Positions 23,297-32,693 of a stretch of DNA of 64,000 nucleotides are shown here, in pieces. The DNA is from Parasitella parasitica. Taxonomy: Eukaryota > Mucoromycota > Mucoromycetes > Mucorales > Mucoraceae. Each line of letters starts with the position of its first letter. Positions within the stretch are counted from its first letter, which is position 1. Position numbers and translations under genes: made by a program. Under the pieces are notes generated by a model. The model was given only the letters and a program-made list of their open reading frames with translations. It did not search any database and was not told where the DNA came from. The stretch spans positions 136,115 to 200,114 of the forward strand of contig MU619244.1 in NCBI GenBank assembly GCA_025201805.1, written 5' to 3'.

Positions 23297-24011
23297 ATGG
23301 TTTTTTGTGTCGGATCAAGAAAGCCAATCCAAAGAAAGATAGTCGTTGTAGGCGATGGTGCATGCGGAAAGACATCTCTCTTAAATGTCTTTACTAGAGG
23401 CTATTTTCCTCAAGTATGTTTTGGCAGCTTTCATCTGATGTGTACTAATGCCTCTAGTTTAGGTTTATGAGCCCACCGTGTTTGAAAATTACTTGCAGGA
23501 TGTCGAAGTCAATGGAAAAATCGTACAATTATCGATATGGGATACAGCTGGCCAAGAAGAGTTTGACCGTCTGCGATCTCTGTCATACAATGATACCCAT
23601 GTTATCATTGTTTGCTACTCTATCGACAATAGAGATTCACTGGAAAACATCCCAAATAGATGGATAGAGGAATTACAAGAAGGGTGTCCCTATGCGAAAA
23701 CAATTTTAGTTGCTTTAAAATGCGACCTTAGAGATGATGAGGTTGCTTTAAAAAAGATAAAGCCAGTTATGTTTGAAGAAGGATTGCAGATAGCTAGAAA
23801 TATCAAAGCTATAAGATATCTTGAATGCTCTGCGAAGCACAATCGAGGCGTACTAGAATGCTTTGAACAGGCAGCTAAAGTTGCAACGTCAGGTGAGTAA
23901 ATATTTACTTTAGGCATGTGGAGTATTGTCATTAACTGCATATTTTCCCTTACAATCGCAGTCAAATTACAAGATCAAGCTCATCAACAGAAATCGTGTA
24001 TCATTTTGTAA
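23297..24011 (+). CDS. RHO3: Rho3-like small GTPase
   Basis: Membrane-bound molecular switch for polarised growth and exocytosis. Exons 23297-23413, 23463-23892 and 23962-24011 join in frame to 198 aa. All GTPase motifs are present: P-loop GDGACGKTS, effector region [11 protein letters not shown]3 [14 protein letters not shown]4-like LVALKCDLR (TKxD is KCDL here, as in Rho proteins) and G5 ECSAKHNRG. The Rho insert is short. The N-terminal extension ([14 protein letters not shown]) and [12 protein letters not shown] phrase fit Rho3 better than Rho1 or Cdc42. The C-terminus CIIL is a CAAX box; the final Leu predicts geranylgeranylation. The intron position right after TRGYFPQ is also seen in fungal Rho genes, as far as I recall. 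Confidence 0.92.
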
Positions 24012-25317
24012 GAAAGAAGCCCCATAAAATATCTATACCCGTTCTATACCTAAATACCATTTACCCACCAATAAAGAAAATATACAAAAGCCTTTACGAC
24101 CATAACGAATACATGCTAATCAAAATTTGTAATTATGTATAATAAGCAATGATGCTTTTATATTTATATGTATGTAATTTCTTTTGTTTTACATATATTA
24201 AAAAAAAAAAAAAATAACCTAGCATCACCATAATTTCTCCTCCTTTAACTGTAATTTAACAACGTGCACGCAGAATCTTCTTTATTTAAAATTTATTGTT
24301 TTTAAACGAGAGACTCTTTGCTCATTTCATTTATGATTTGAAGGCCACATAACGTTATACAGCTTTACAGAAAAGGCCTCAGAATAAAATATCATACAAG
24401 ATAGTATTTACAACTAACATTTAGCAACACACTTCTTATTGATTGCATAGACACCAAGCTCTAAATGCAAGATTGGTATGACAGCTTTTCAAAAGCGTCT
24501 CCTCACTTTGTGTAGAACTACACATTGCATCGCCATGGCATCAATGCATCTATTCTTTTGCCCCTGAATTTTTGACCAATGTAGATCACTCAGGGCAGTC
24601 AAGCTACAAAGTACTTTTCAGCACCAGCCTTTCCATAGTATGATATTTGGTGGGGAGACCATGTCAATAAAGAAAACCACATCAATATGTAAGATATTCC
24701 TGTCTTTAATTGAGTAAAACCTCTGATTTGACGGTAAAGACCTATTAAAGGCAATTTATTACTACCGTACCTTGAGACACCAAAGCTAGCCCTCGAAGCC
24801 TTGGGAATCAAAGAGTGCCTAGACCATTTCACTAACTGTGTAATTAAATCAATGTGAACACAAAAGAGCTTTTTACTATAGGGTTTTACTTTAAAATTAA
24901 ACGATTGTACACTTTTAGAAAGAGCATATTAATTTTGTGGCAAGTAAAAATCAAAATTTAGAGAGAGGATTAAACATAGAAGGCATTAAGAAAAGATAAG
25001 TAAAGAAAGAGCCATTGATTTATAAATCCTCTCATAGTTTGGAATATAAAGTTATGTTAACTAGTCAGTTTTGCTTTCTAACCGCGTGAAGCTTTAAAAG
25101 CAGTTGGTATCTTAAGCTTCCGTTCAAATGACATGCACGGTGTAGTCGCAGTTTGACGTTAATATTCGTTTTAGTATTTACGATTTCATAACCCTATTTC
25201 CTGGGTGTGAGTGGGAAAAATCATTGTTCTACGGTACAACGCAATACTATAAAAATCTCAGTACTTGATTACATTTTTTTTCTTTCATCTAAATCTCTAC
25301 TATTAAATAATCGAGAA
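24012..25317. other. intergenic, no gene recognised
   Basis: 1.3 kb of AT-rich sequence. A 77-codon open stretch at 24599-24832 (-) has varied composition but no recognised motif or splice context. I do not call it. A pyrimidine-rich stretch (about 25266-25290) precedes the DUF962 start. Confidence 0.45.
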
Positions 25318-25884
25318 ATGTCAACCAATACAGAGAACAAAAATGGTATTGTCAATCACAACTATTCCAAAAGATCTGAACCGCTAGGTGGCTTCAAATC
25401 AATGGAGGCATTTTATCCATTTTATCTGGGTGAACATTGTAATAAAGCAAACAGAAGATTACACATCATCGGTAAACAGTGATACATTTTTGATTCATTA
25501 CTCTTTGCTCCTGGATCGTTGTCATGGTAATTAACTGTTTATTTCAGGTACAACTATTACATTTATCCTCACTCTTTTCGCCATTAAACGTCGTGAGCCC
25601 AAGTTACTTTTGATTGGCATTATCCAAGGTAAGGCTATCATATAATAGAATTACGAGTATATGATGAACTTTCTAAATTTTACAAAAAGGTTATGCCTGG
25701 GCTTGGGTTGGTCATTTCTTGTTCGAGAAAAAGTAAAGTTTGTTTTTAGGAAAAAAGTAAAATTCCTGCAATTAACAAGTATGATACGCGTAGTAAGCCT
25801 GCAACTTTCAGATACCCAGTTTGGTCTTTTCGAGGTGATATGAGAATGTGGCGTGAAATTATGACAGGCAAACGCGCTTTTTAA
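25318..25884 (+). CDS. DUF962 / Mpo1-like membrane protein
   Basis: Small membrane protein of the YGL010w/Mpo1 family. Yeast Mpo1 is an iron-dependent dioxygenase in alpha-oxidation of the phytosphingosine-derived 2-hydroxy fatty acid in the ER. Exons 25318-25471, 25548-25628, 25690-25732 and 25794-25884 join in frame to 122 aa. The family core is visible: FYPFYLGEHCNKANRRLHII, a helix ITFILTLFAI, then GIIQGYAWAWVGHFLFEK and the conserved tail PATFRYPVWSFRGDMRMW. The conserved His residues of the family (H in LGEHCN, RRLHIIG, and VGHFLFE) are present. It lacks the longer C-terminus of some members. Its stop is only 37 bases from the stop of the convergent kinase gene, so their 3' ends must overlap or abut. 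Confidence 0.88.
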
Positions 25885-25921
25885 TATGTGAATACGATGG
25901 ATCATGATGCTAATAAAGTAA

Positions 25922-27566
25922 TTATTGTTTCATTGCAAGTAAATAATCAAGGATTGCTCCAGCAGTTGGCCGTGAGTAAGGATTATTGGACAATCCTAAT
26001 TTTAAAAGCGTAAAAAAGACCTCAAAGGTGGGATCGATTAAATTGGTAGAAATTGAAACCTCTCCTGTGGAACTGTCTCTTTGAAGGATGCGAGTTTGAA
26101 AATCGGCATCGCTTATGTCTGCTGTCATGAGCTCTGCTATAATCAAAGTAGCCATAAAGACGTCGGATGCTTTTGAAAATGTATGTTTTTTAAACATTTC
26201 AGGTGGTGCAACATGGTCTGTCCAGGCTACGTCTTCTTCATCAAGATTTACCGTCTCTACACCTTGAGTAAACTCAATACATGACCCAAAGTCAGTCAAC
26301 CATCCTGCTCCTGATGAATCTATCTACAAGAGTACGGTTCGGTGTGTTTGTGTTAGACACTATGTGGTAGCAATAAGCAAGTTGTTTTACCAAGAAATTC
26401 TCCAATTTTAAATCCACGATACCAATGTTCAACGCATGTGCATCTGTTAAAGCAGCAAACAAGCAAATTGATGCTTGTAGCACTTCCAGTGGTTTGAATG
26501 AACTCGCTAAAAGAAAATAGCGTTGAATATACAAATAGTCGTCTATTTTATCATTCAAAAAGTACCTCGTTTTTCCAAGTATCCCCTAGCATCCCCATTT
26601 GGCACATAGCGTTGCACGATATACAGGAATTGTTTGTCTTTTCCATAGTCATAGGGCTTTTTTCCCTCTACGTGGTGGCGATGACAAGAGACCCATCCAA
26701 TGTATCGATTAATATAACGGCATGCCGAGAGTTTGGCTGCAAACATCATTTCTCGCTTGGCTTGATTAGAAAAAAGATAACTACGGGTATACTGTCGCTT
26801 GGATTTACAGGCAACAGGAAGCCCTTTATAACAGCCTAATCTTACAACGCCTAATTGGCCTTCACCCAGCACCGTTTCTGATATATGTAGATCATTCGGA
26901 TCGATTTCCCCACGTTGAATATTTCTTTTCTCGGTTGGTTGGCTGGACGGGTCGAGAAACGATGCAAGACATACCATAGGCGGGTCGTTGGCGTCGATGG
27001 TACGTATTCTGGATGCAGTGCTTGATGCAGATCGTCTATGCTTTATACGTTCACTGATTGTTAATGAGTCCACGTCTGTTGTGGCGCTATTCAGTGGATC
27101 TAAGTTATCTGATAAAATTTTGGCAGCTGGGTTAGCGAAATCTTGAGATTAATAAAAGAGATCACTAGCTACCTGCGTCTCTAGGAGTTGAGGGGCTCGA
27201 AGTAGGTGGTATATTTTTTGGGCTTCGTGATCGAAAATTGTAGGGTATACTGCTGTTTATAGGTTCTTTGAGCTCTTGTGATCGCTCTGACATTTCGACA
27301 TCGTCTGTCTCTTGAAAAGCTGGATCAAATTGAGCTACTAGAGTGTGTCCCTTTTCTAACTCTGTCCTTTTTTTTTTGCTCCATTCACCGAATCTCTCAT
27401 CGCGTTCACGTTTCGATTTCGAGTTTGGTTTCTTGGGAGCAGCTGATGTCAAGTTCTTTACTGAAGGTACAACCTCAATTGGTGGTAGTGTATGTGTTGT
27501 AAGCTGGTGCTTTTGGGAAGAATTTTTACCCTTCTTTCGTGTAGATATGTTACTTGAAGAAGTCAT
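25922..27566 (-). CDS. protein kinase with altered catalytic loop
   Basis: Protein kinase-like gene of 490 aa. Exons 27566-27173, 27126-26566, 26506-26391 and 26323-25922 join in frame. The first about 215 aa are disordered and basic (KKKRTELEKG, FRSRSPKN). The kinase domain has a Gly loop GEGQLGVVRLG, the Lys in PVACKSK, an alpha-C Glu in KREMMFAAKL, a DFG motif (LTDFGSC) and an APE-like VAPPEMF. The catalytic loop reads GIVDLKLENFL, where the usual form is GIVHRDLKxEN: the His-Arg pair appears to be missing while Asp, Lys and Asn remain. It may be an active but divergent kinase or a pseudokinase. A 39-nt poly(T) on the coding strand lies just upstream of the ATG. Substrate unknown. Confidence 0.87.
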
Positions 27567-27582
27567 TGATTGTTCAAATTTG

Positions 27583-27621
<39 letters not shown>
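27583..27621. repeat. 39-nt poly(A) run before the kinase start
   Basis: A39 on the plus strand, ending 17 bases upstream of the kinase ATG (on the minus strand a poly(T) leader). Same arrangement as the A65 run before the RRM gene. Confidence 0.9.
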
Positions 27622-27622
<1 letters not shown>

Positions 27623-28013
27623 CCGGGCAAGAGCAATTAAAAACGAATTCCACCTTTTAAGCGGACACCTAAAGTGCTTTGACGATGGTGCAACATATGG
27701 GTGTAGCTGTCATCATGGCAAATCAATCGTGCAAGACTTGAGACCTCAAGGTAGAGGATGTAACAGCCTTAAGAAAACTGCTTTGAAAAGCTAGTAAAAT
27801 CGGCTTATATCATAGGCGTACAAGTTCGCTATATACAATGCTTCCTTATTTTGAGTCTCATATGAAATGAAATGCAGTTAGATCCCTTGGGCGACTTCAG
27901 ATTTAGAAGATACCAATTCACAAGCAATTAATTTATCAAGAAAAATCATCTCTATACTTTTATCAATAGTTGCTTTGAAGAAAGAAAGAAAAAGTAAGGG
28001 CTGTATACGTTAT
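27622..28013. other. intergenic, kinase upstream / HOM6 3' flank
   Basis: About 390 bases without coding signal. Confidence 0.4.
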
Positions 28014-29290
28014 CTAAAACCCTTCAACGCGTTCTTGGACCTTGATCAAGTCAGAAAAGATACCGTAGGCGGTAGGAGGTCCACCAGCACCAGCACCCTT
28101 ACGAATGTGTTAGCCTCGATCACTTTATTTTTGAAATTTAAAACAAAACTTACTTGAACGATAACACCATTAGGAAAGTATTTGGTGGTAAACTTGATGA
28201 TATTGTCACTACCTTGAAGGCCAGCAAAAGGATGGCTGGCAGGATATCTGAGCAAGATAATTTTAGTGAACACCAGAAAACATCAATGTTGCATGCCCTC
28301 TATCAAAACTTACTTCATCAGCTTGACACCACTATTGCCTTTTGGATCAACAACACCAACGTAACGGAGAACTTTTCCTTCAGCCTTGGCTTCGTCGTTT
28401 AGTTTGGCGAAATGGCCGTCGAAATCGGGTAACTTGGACATGAATTCATCAGCAGTAGCAACGTTTCTAAGAGTCTCTGGGACAATGTTCTCGACATTCA
28501 ACGTGCTCAAGTCAAGATTCAAACCAGCTAAACGGCCGCAAATAGTAACCTACGCAATTCCAAACCCAACATAAGCAAAACTCTCCAAGTAAACTCAACC
28601 CGCACTTACCTTACGAGCAACATCCATGCCATTCAAATCATCTCTTGGGTCTGGTTCAGTGTAACCTAGGTCTTTGGCTACCTTGACAATTTCAGAGAAT
28701 GAGCCTTTGGAAAGGCCACTGGCAGCAGTAGAGTAGTTGTTGAAGAGATAAGAAAGAGTACCAGAAAAGATACCTTCGATAGTTATAATCTCATCGCCAG
28801 TCTTGACGAAATCAAGCAGAGTGGACAAGACAGGAAGGCCAGCACCGACAGTGGACTCATGATAGGTTAACGGTGTGCGACCATTACCGCTATAATTAGC
28901 AGACAATAAATGAATTTCCTTGAACAGAGAAAGGGGGCCGGAGAATGCTTTCTTATTGGGAGTGACAACAGAGAGATTCCTTTTGAGCCACGAAGGGTAC
29001 ATGTTGGCAACAGCCTCAGAAGCAGTACAGTCAACGATGACAGCATGTTCGGGAGAAGCAGCCATGTACTCGATAAATTGGTTTAAGTTTGGCTCGACGC
29101 CCGATTCTGTAAGATCGGTTTTCCAGTTGGTCAAGTGAAGAGGTGTGTATTCCTTGTCTGAAAGATTCATGGCGCCGATGCTGGCAATGGCAACAACTTT
29201 CAAGCGTTTAGCACTTGAACGAGTAGCATGAAGCTGAGCGATCAATTCAGATCCAACAAATCCGCAACCAATAATACCAATGTTGACCAT
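28014..29290 (-). CDS. HOM6: homoserine dehydrogenase
   Basis: Cytosolic NAD(P)-dependent enzyme that reduces aspartate semialdehyde to homoserine, the branch toward threonine and methionine. Exons 29290-28610, 28549-28314, 28247-28154 and 28097-28014 join in frame to 364 aa, close to the yeast enzyme (359). The N-terminus MVNIGIIGCGFVGSEL holds the Rossmann GxGxxG. VDCTASEAVA and VVTPNKKAFSG follow, then the substrate region YHESTVGAGLPVLSTL and GIFSGTLSYLFNNY. Catalytic-region residues are visible in LGYTEPDPRDDLNGMDVARK. The C-terminal part ends GAGAGGPPTAYGIFSDLIKV, with the conserved glycine-rich cofactor loop. There is no ACT or aspartokinase fusion, as usual for fungi. Complete and apparently functional. 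Confidence 0.96.
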
Positions 29291-29445
29291 TTTAGGATTG
29301 ATGATTTAGACTCTTTTGTATCGAGAAAAAAAGCAGAGGAGAGCCATCAAACACGTTGGTTCTCTTTGGCATTTTTATCATATGGAGAAATAAATAAATC
29401 GTCACTTGGTCTTTTTGTTTCACATTCTTCCATGATTCATTTTCA

Positions 29446-30546
29446 TCATACAGTGCGGCTGGTAAATATTGGCCGCCTTAATAAGACCGTGCAGAGGGGG
29501 GCAATGGTGCTGCAAGAAGACACCAAGGCTTTCGCCTTTTTATCTCTATACACGAAGACAAAAATGGTACGACCAAACTCATCTATCTTCGACACAGAAA
29601 CAGAGCTTCCACGCTCAGGCTGGAGACATTGAATTATGTCAGTGGTTGCCTGGACAATATAATACAATCTTTGATCTAGCAATCTACTTGTCATCATAGG
29701 GGAACCAAACCAAGAAACAGCGATAGCTATTCTTCCACCAAAGAACCAAGGTTTGCATAAACGCTTGACAGCTGCAATAAGATTTCTGTCTACATCATCA
29801 AACTCTTTCTGTACCTTATCACTGACGGTGCCAAGTTGCAAAATACAGTAAGTATGCTTATCGGCAAGAGTTTTGAACTCCTGACCGATGGGATGAAGCT
29901 TTCTAGGTACCTTCTTAATATTAGGCATACCACTGCCGAGACACTGGTTCATACTGTCATTTACACAGAGGTATTTTCCGGGCTGAAGAGCCTTTGATAA
30001 GGTTTCATTGAATGCAGCAAAGAAATCACGAAACTGGTACTAGGGATCAGCGTTTTTTCTATCAACAGTAAACAATTAGAACACATGGTATTGAAGAATC
30101 GAAAGGAATTTTTTATATTCCAAATAATCTGAAAAGTCGATATTGGGAAAGAAGACGCTTGATCCGGTATGCCAGTAGACCTTCTTATCAGCATAAACTA
30201 TTACGGTCATAATCATAAGAAGAGCCATCCATGTCATGTACTCTAAAAGCGTCAATGGTGACAGTTCCAATTTCTAATCATTGCTGACGGCAGAGGTTGC
30301 AGTATCAACAACCTCTTCTTTTTCGCTGCTGCTGTCACTGCTGCTGTCGGATTCTTCGTGCACTAGCTGCTGTAACAGGTGTCTGTCTTGTGGGATTTTT
30401 TGGGCCTCCATACCTAATCGTAGTTCCTGAAAAAGTAAAACTAAGATCAGGAAGGTCGTCAAATCTAATCTGCCACATAGAGATGCGTGCATCAATGGGG
30501 AGCTTAGAATTAGTTTATAGCATTTTAATTTTAATGATGTCTTCAA
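29446..30546 (-). pseudogene. piggyBac-derived transposase, inactive
   Basis: Remnant of a piggyBac/PGBD-type DDD transposase. From 30546: an acidic N-terminal part (SDSSSDSSSEKEE), then, after stops, VYWHTGSSVFFPNIDFSDYL, an interruption, and YQFRDFFAAFNETLSKAL leading to YLCVNDSMNQCLGSGMPNI. KLHPIGQEFKTLADKHTYCI, KRLCKPWFFGGRIAIAVSWF, TDIIQCLQPERGSSVSVSK and TIFVFVYRDKKAKALVSSCS follow. In related Mucoralean copies I recall CVDESM and ADSWF at these places. Here the catalytic Asp positions read CVNDSM and AVSWF, and a TAG sits just before YQFRDFF (about 30041). The 3' end is lost after SSCST. It is dead as a transposase. It lies 156 bases upstream of HOM6. Confidence 0.8.
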
Positions 30547-30701
30547 ATGAAATATGATTGATCAGATTAGCGAAATTAGATTCTGTTGTTAAACGAATTT
30601 GAAAGCTTCTATTTTATTATTTACATTTATTTCATTGTTTAAAGTCCAATAACTGTACGCTGCGCAAAGTGAGAGATCAGACAGTCTAAGGTACGGGTAC
30701 G

Positions 30702-31055
30702 ATGAGGGACTCGAAGTCTTGGTATTCCATAAAGGAGGTTCACGCTGACAGTGTGGCACCCTCCACACCTGAGGTATATCACAAAGGCCTATGGATTGAC
30801 AAGGCCAATTTACACCGCGGCACCAAAAACAGAGATGCTATAAGATCCATACCAGATACGCACACAACAAAATCAAACTATAGATTTCAGATGAGAAGGA
30901 ACAAGGTTGGTTGGAATGCGTCTTTTATAAGAACTGATTTAGGAGAGTCTGGGACCATCTCTACGAGTGACGAAGTCGGCTTGAAAAAATCAAATCACCA
31001 TCATACCAACACAAGTGAGGAGAAATGGGAGCAGAGGTGTACTCCTTTAATATAG
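30702..31055 (+). CDS. unclassified 117-aa open frame
   Basis: ATG-initiated frame, hydrophilic (KSWYSIKEVHADSVAPSTPE, then a His-rich NHHHTNTSEEKWEQ near the end), with slightly higher GC than its flanks. No recognised domain, no splice sites with obvious partners. It may be a fragment of a transposon gene or a chance ORF. Listed because it is the only sizeable open stretch between the piggyBac remnant and the next broken gene. Confidence 0.2.
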   Translation: MRDSKSWYSIKEVHADSVAPSTPEVYHKGLWIDKANLHRGTKNRDAIRSIPDTHTTKSNYRFQMRRNKVGWNASFIRTDLGESGTISTSDEVGLKKSNHHHTNTSEEKWEQRCTPLI

Positions 31056-31143
31056 AAAGAAAGTTTTTGTATATAGAGCATCTTAACTATTAGGGTTTAA
31101 TGTAATAGATTAAAATGCATTACACTAGGGTTATGTCTCACTT

Positions 31144-32016
31144 CTAATGATATAATCGATTGTTCGAAAAAAACTGTTTGGTATCATTCATTATGGTTTG
31201 CTGAATCCACACGACATATTTTTGCCATAAGACAGATGACAGTTCTTGATTTACCGAGTGTAAAAAACCGCGACCACCAGGAGCAACACCACTATGACCT
31301 TGTTGACCAGTACCCTTACCGACTATACGAGGAAAATAAATATTAATTTCAACGTACACATTTCTATCTGCAGAAATCAAATATAGTTTCACCTTTGCCA
31401 ACAACCTTGGACTTGAATAAGAAACGTTCAGTGGGTAAGAGTTTATCTGTGCCAATGTACACCTTATCAACGGCCACGGAAGACTTTGCACTCATTCCTT
31501 CTTGCATCTTGACTGTGAAATAGACTTTCAATGAGGCTAGGATGTGCTCGAATCGGCCCATTGGGCTGGTTCGAAAAGTACATGTTAATAAAAGCGTTAA
31601 GAATAACAAAAAAAAAGATACTTATCTTTAGCCAGTGCCCAGTTCTCAATCTTAGAGTTCAAGAGAAGACACTCCACAGTTATACGGCGAAGGTTTATGT
31701 ACACAAAGGAACATAGCTCCCCGTAAGGAGTATTCGTCACTCGGTGGCAAAAATATGCATGGCGTGTGATTTAGTAGAGCTTTAGGTACACCTTTTAACC
31801 ATCTGTGTTGAAAGATGATGAAGTATGAGGCCGTTGTCTTCTCAACTTTAAAGCACTCCACAGTTATACGGCGAAGGTTTATGTACACAAAGGAACATAG
31901 CTCCCCGTAAGGAGTATTCGTCACTCGGTGGCAAAAATATGCATGGCGTGTGATTTAGTAGAGCTTTAGGTACACCTTTTAACCATCTGTGTTGAAAGAC
32001 GATGAAGTATGAGGCC
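31144..32016 (-). pseudogene. broken gene of unknown family, 5' exon tandemly duplicated
   Basis: The 3' part is well preserved: exons near 31666-31622, 31565-31393 and 31322-31144 join in frame and read KIENWALAKDN, PMGRFEHILASLKVYFTVKM, QEGMSAKSSVAVDKVYIGTD and KLLPTERFLFKSKVVGK. The end is GVAPGGRGFLHSVNQELSSV with a final Tyr/Trp-rich stretch. Upstream, a different frame reads FQHRWLKGVPKALLNHTPCI, LPPSDEYSLRGAMFLCVHKP and SPYNCGVSSLEL. It then needs a one-base shift to enter KIENW, so this copy is frameshifted. The upstream segment is present twice in tandem (see the repeat at 31670). I do not recognise the family. No transposase motif is seen. Low certainty that this was ever a complete gene here. 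Confidence 0.5.
31670..32016. repeat. near-perfect tandem duplication, period 184
   Basis: 31670-31832 and 31854-32016 are 163 bases each and differ at one visible position (GATGATG versus GACGATG). 21 bases (31833-31853) separate them. The unit covers the open coding-like segment ending CGVSS of the broken gene on the minus strand. Such identity points to a very recent duplication. Confidence 0.93.
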
Positions 32017-32172
32017 TATGCTTTAAAGCTGAACTCTTTATGAGAACATGGGTCATAAGAGTCATGAATGTATAGTTATAAAAGAAAAAAGAAGTTTATG
32101 CTATTTGCACTCTAGTTCATATACACCCTATCAATGTTTAAACTTGTTTTGTGACGTAATCAACTGGAAAAA

Positions 32173-32222
32173 ACCTGATTTTCCATTCAAAAAGACTTTT
32201 CCGAGACACTGTGAAAGTTTAG
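32173..32222 (+). repeat. left inverted end, matches 36563-36605 reversed
   Basis: This stretch matches the reverse complement of 36563-36605: 15 of 17 bases at CCTGATTTTCCATTCAA, a short divergent spacer, then 12 of 12 at ACTGTGAAAGTT. The partner lies about 40 bases beyond the mariner transposase remnant, so both look like the terminal inverted repeats of that mariner. Confidence 0.65.
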
Positions 32223-32323
32223 TGTAATGTATGAAATAGGATAATTATAGAATAAAGAATATCGTTTTATTTAAGAGTATTTATACTAGTTTGGCCTAAC
32301 TACGAAGTATCTGATTACTAAGT

Positions 32324-32401
32324 ATCAAGTACCAATTGATATCAATATGATTATGCTAGAAGTATTCATATTGATATCTTCTATAGGATTGGGTACTTGA
32401 T
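32324..32401. repeat. imperfect palindrome (hairpin)
   Basis: Left arm ATCAAGTACC...GATATCAATATGA pairs with a right arm TCATATTGATATC...GGTACTTGAT, about 23 paired bases with an internal bulge. It lies about 300 bases upstream of the Crypton ORF. It could be a miniature element or part of the Crypton upstream region. Confidence 0.7.
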
Positions 32402-32693
32402 CTTATCTAAGCTTTCTACAAGCTTCCAGCATCCTCCGTAGTTATCGACCTATTCAAGCTCCGGCTATGGTTGATCCCACTACAAAAATGTGATCATTAT
32501 TATGCAAACATGAAATTAGAGCCCAAGCAAGTCCATAAAAAGCCTTAAAACATACAGGAGTTACGGTATCTTCACCTGCCCAGATAGAGGTCCCAGACTT
32601 GAGTCACCAGCTTAAATAGGACTTCAAACAAATAAGCGTCATCTGCATTGATATTCTCACGAATGTCAACTTTAAATTAACCAATTTAATCAA

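Noticed and set aside
24599-24832. 77-codon open frame (-) in the Rho3 3' region
   Set aside because: No motif, no splice partners, no recognisable homology; length is within chance for this region.
24770-24845. tRNA-like A-box (TGGTCTAGG) and TTCGA on the minus strand
   Set aside because: The two boxes are too close together, and no acceptor or anticodon stem can be formed. No convincing tRNA was found anywhere in the window.
27343-27660. Plus-strand frame through the poly(A) before the kinase
   Set aside because: Poly-Lys from A39 and opposite-strand shadow of the kinase exon 1.
30702-31055. Claim that the 117-aa ORF is a real gene
   Set aside because: Kept only as a low-confidence entry; no domain, intron or homology supports it.
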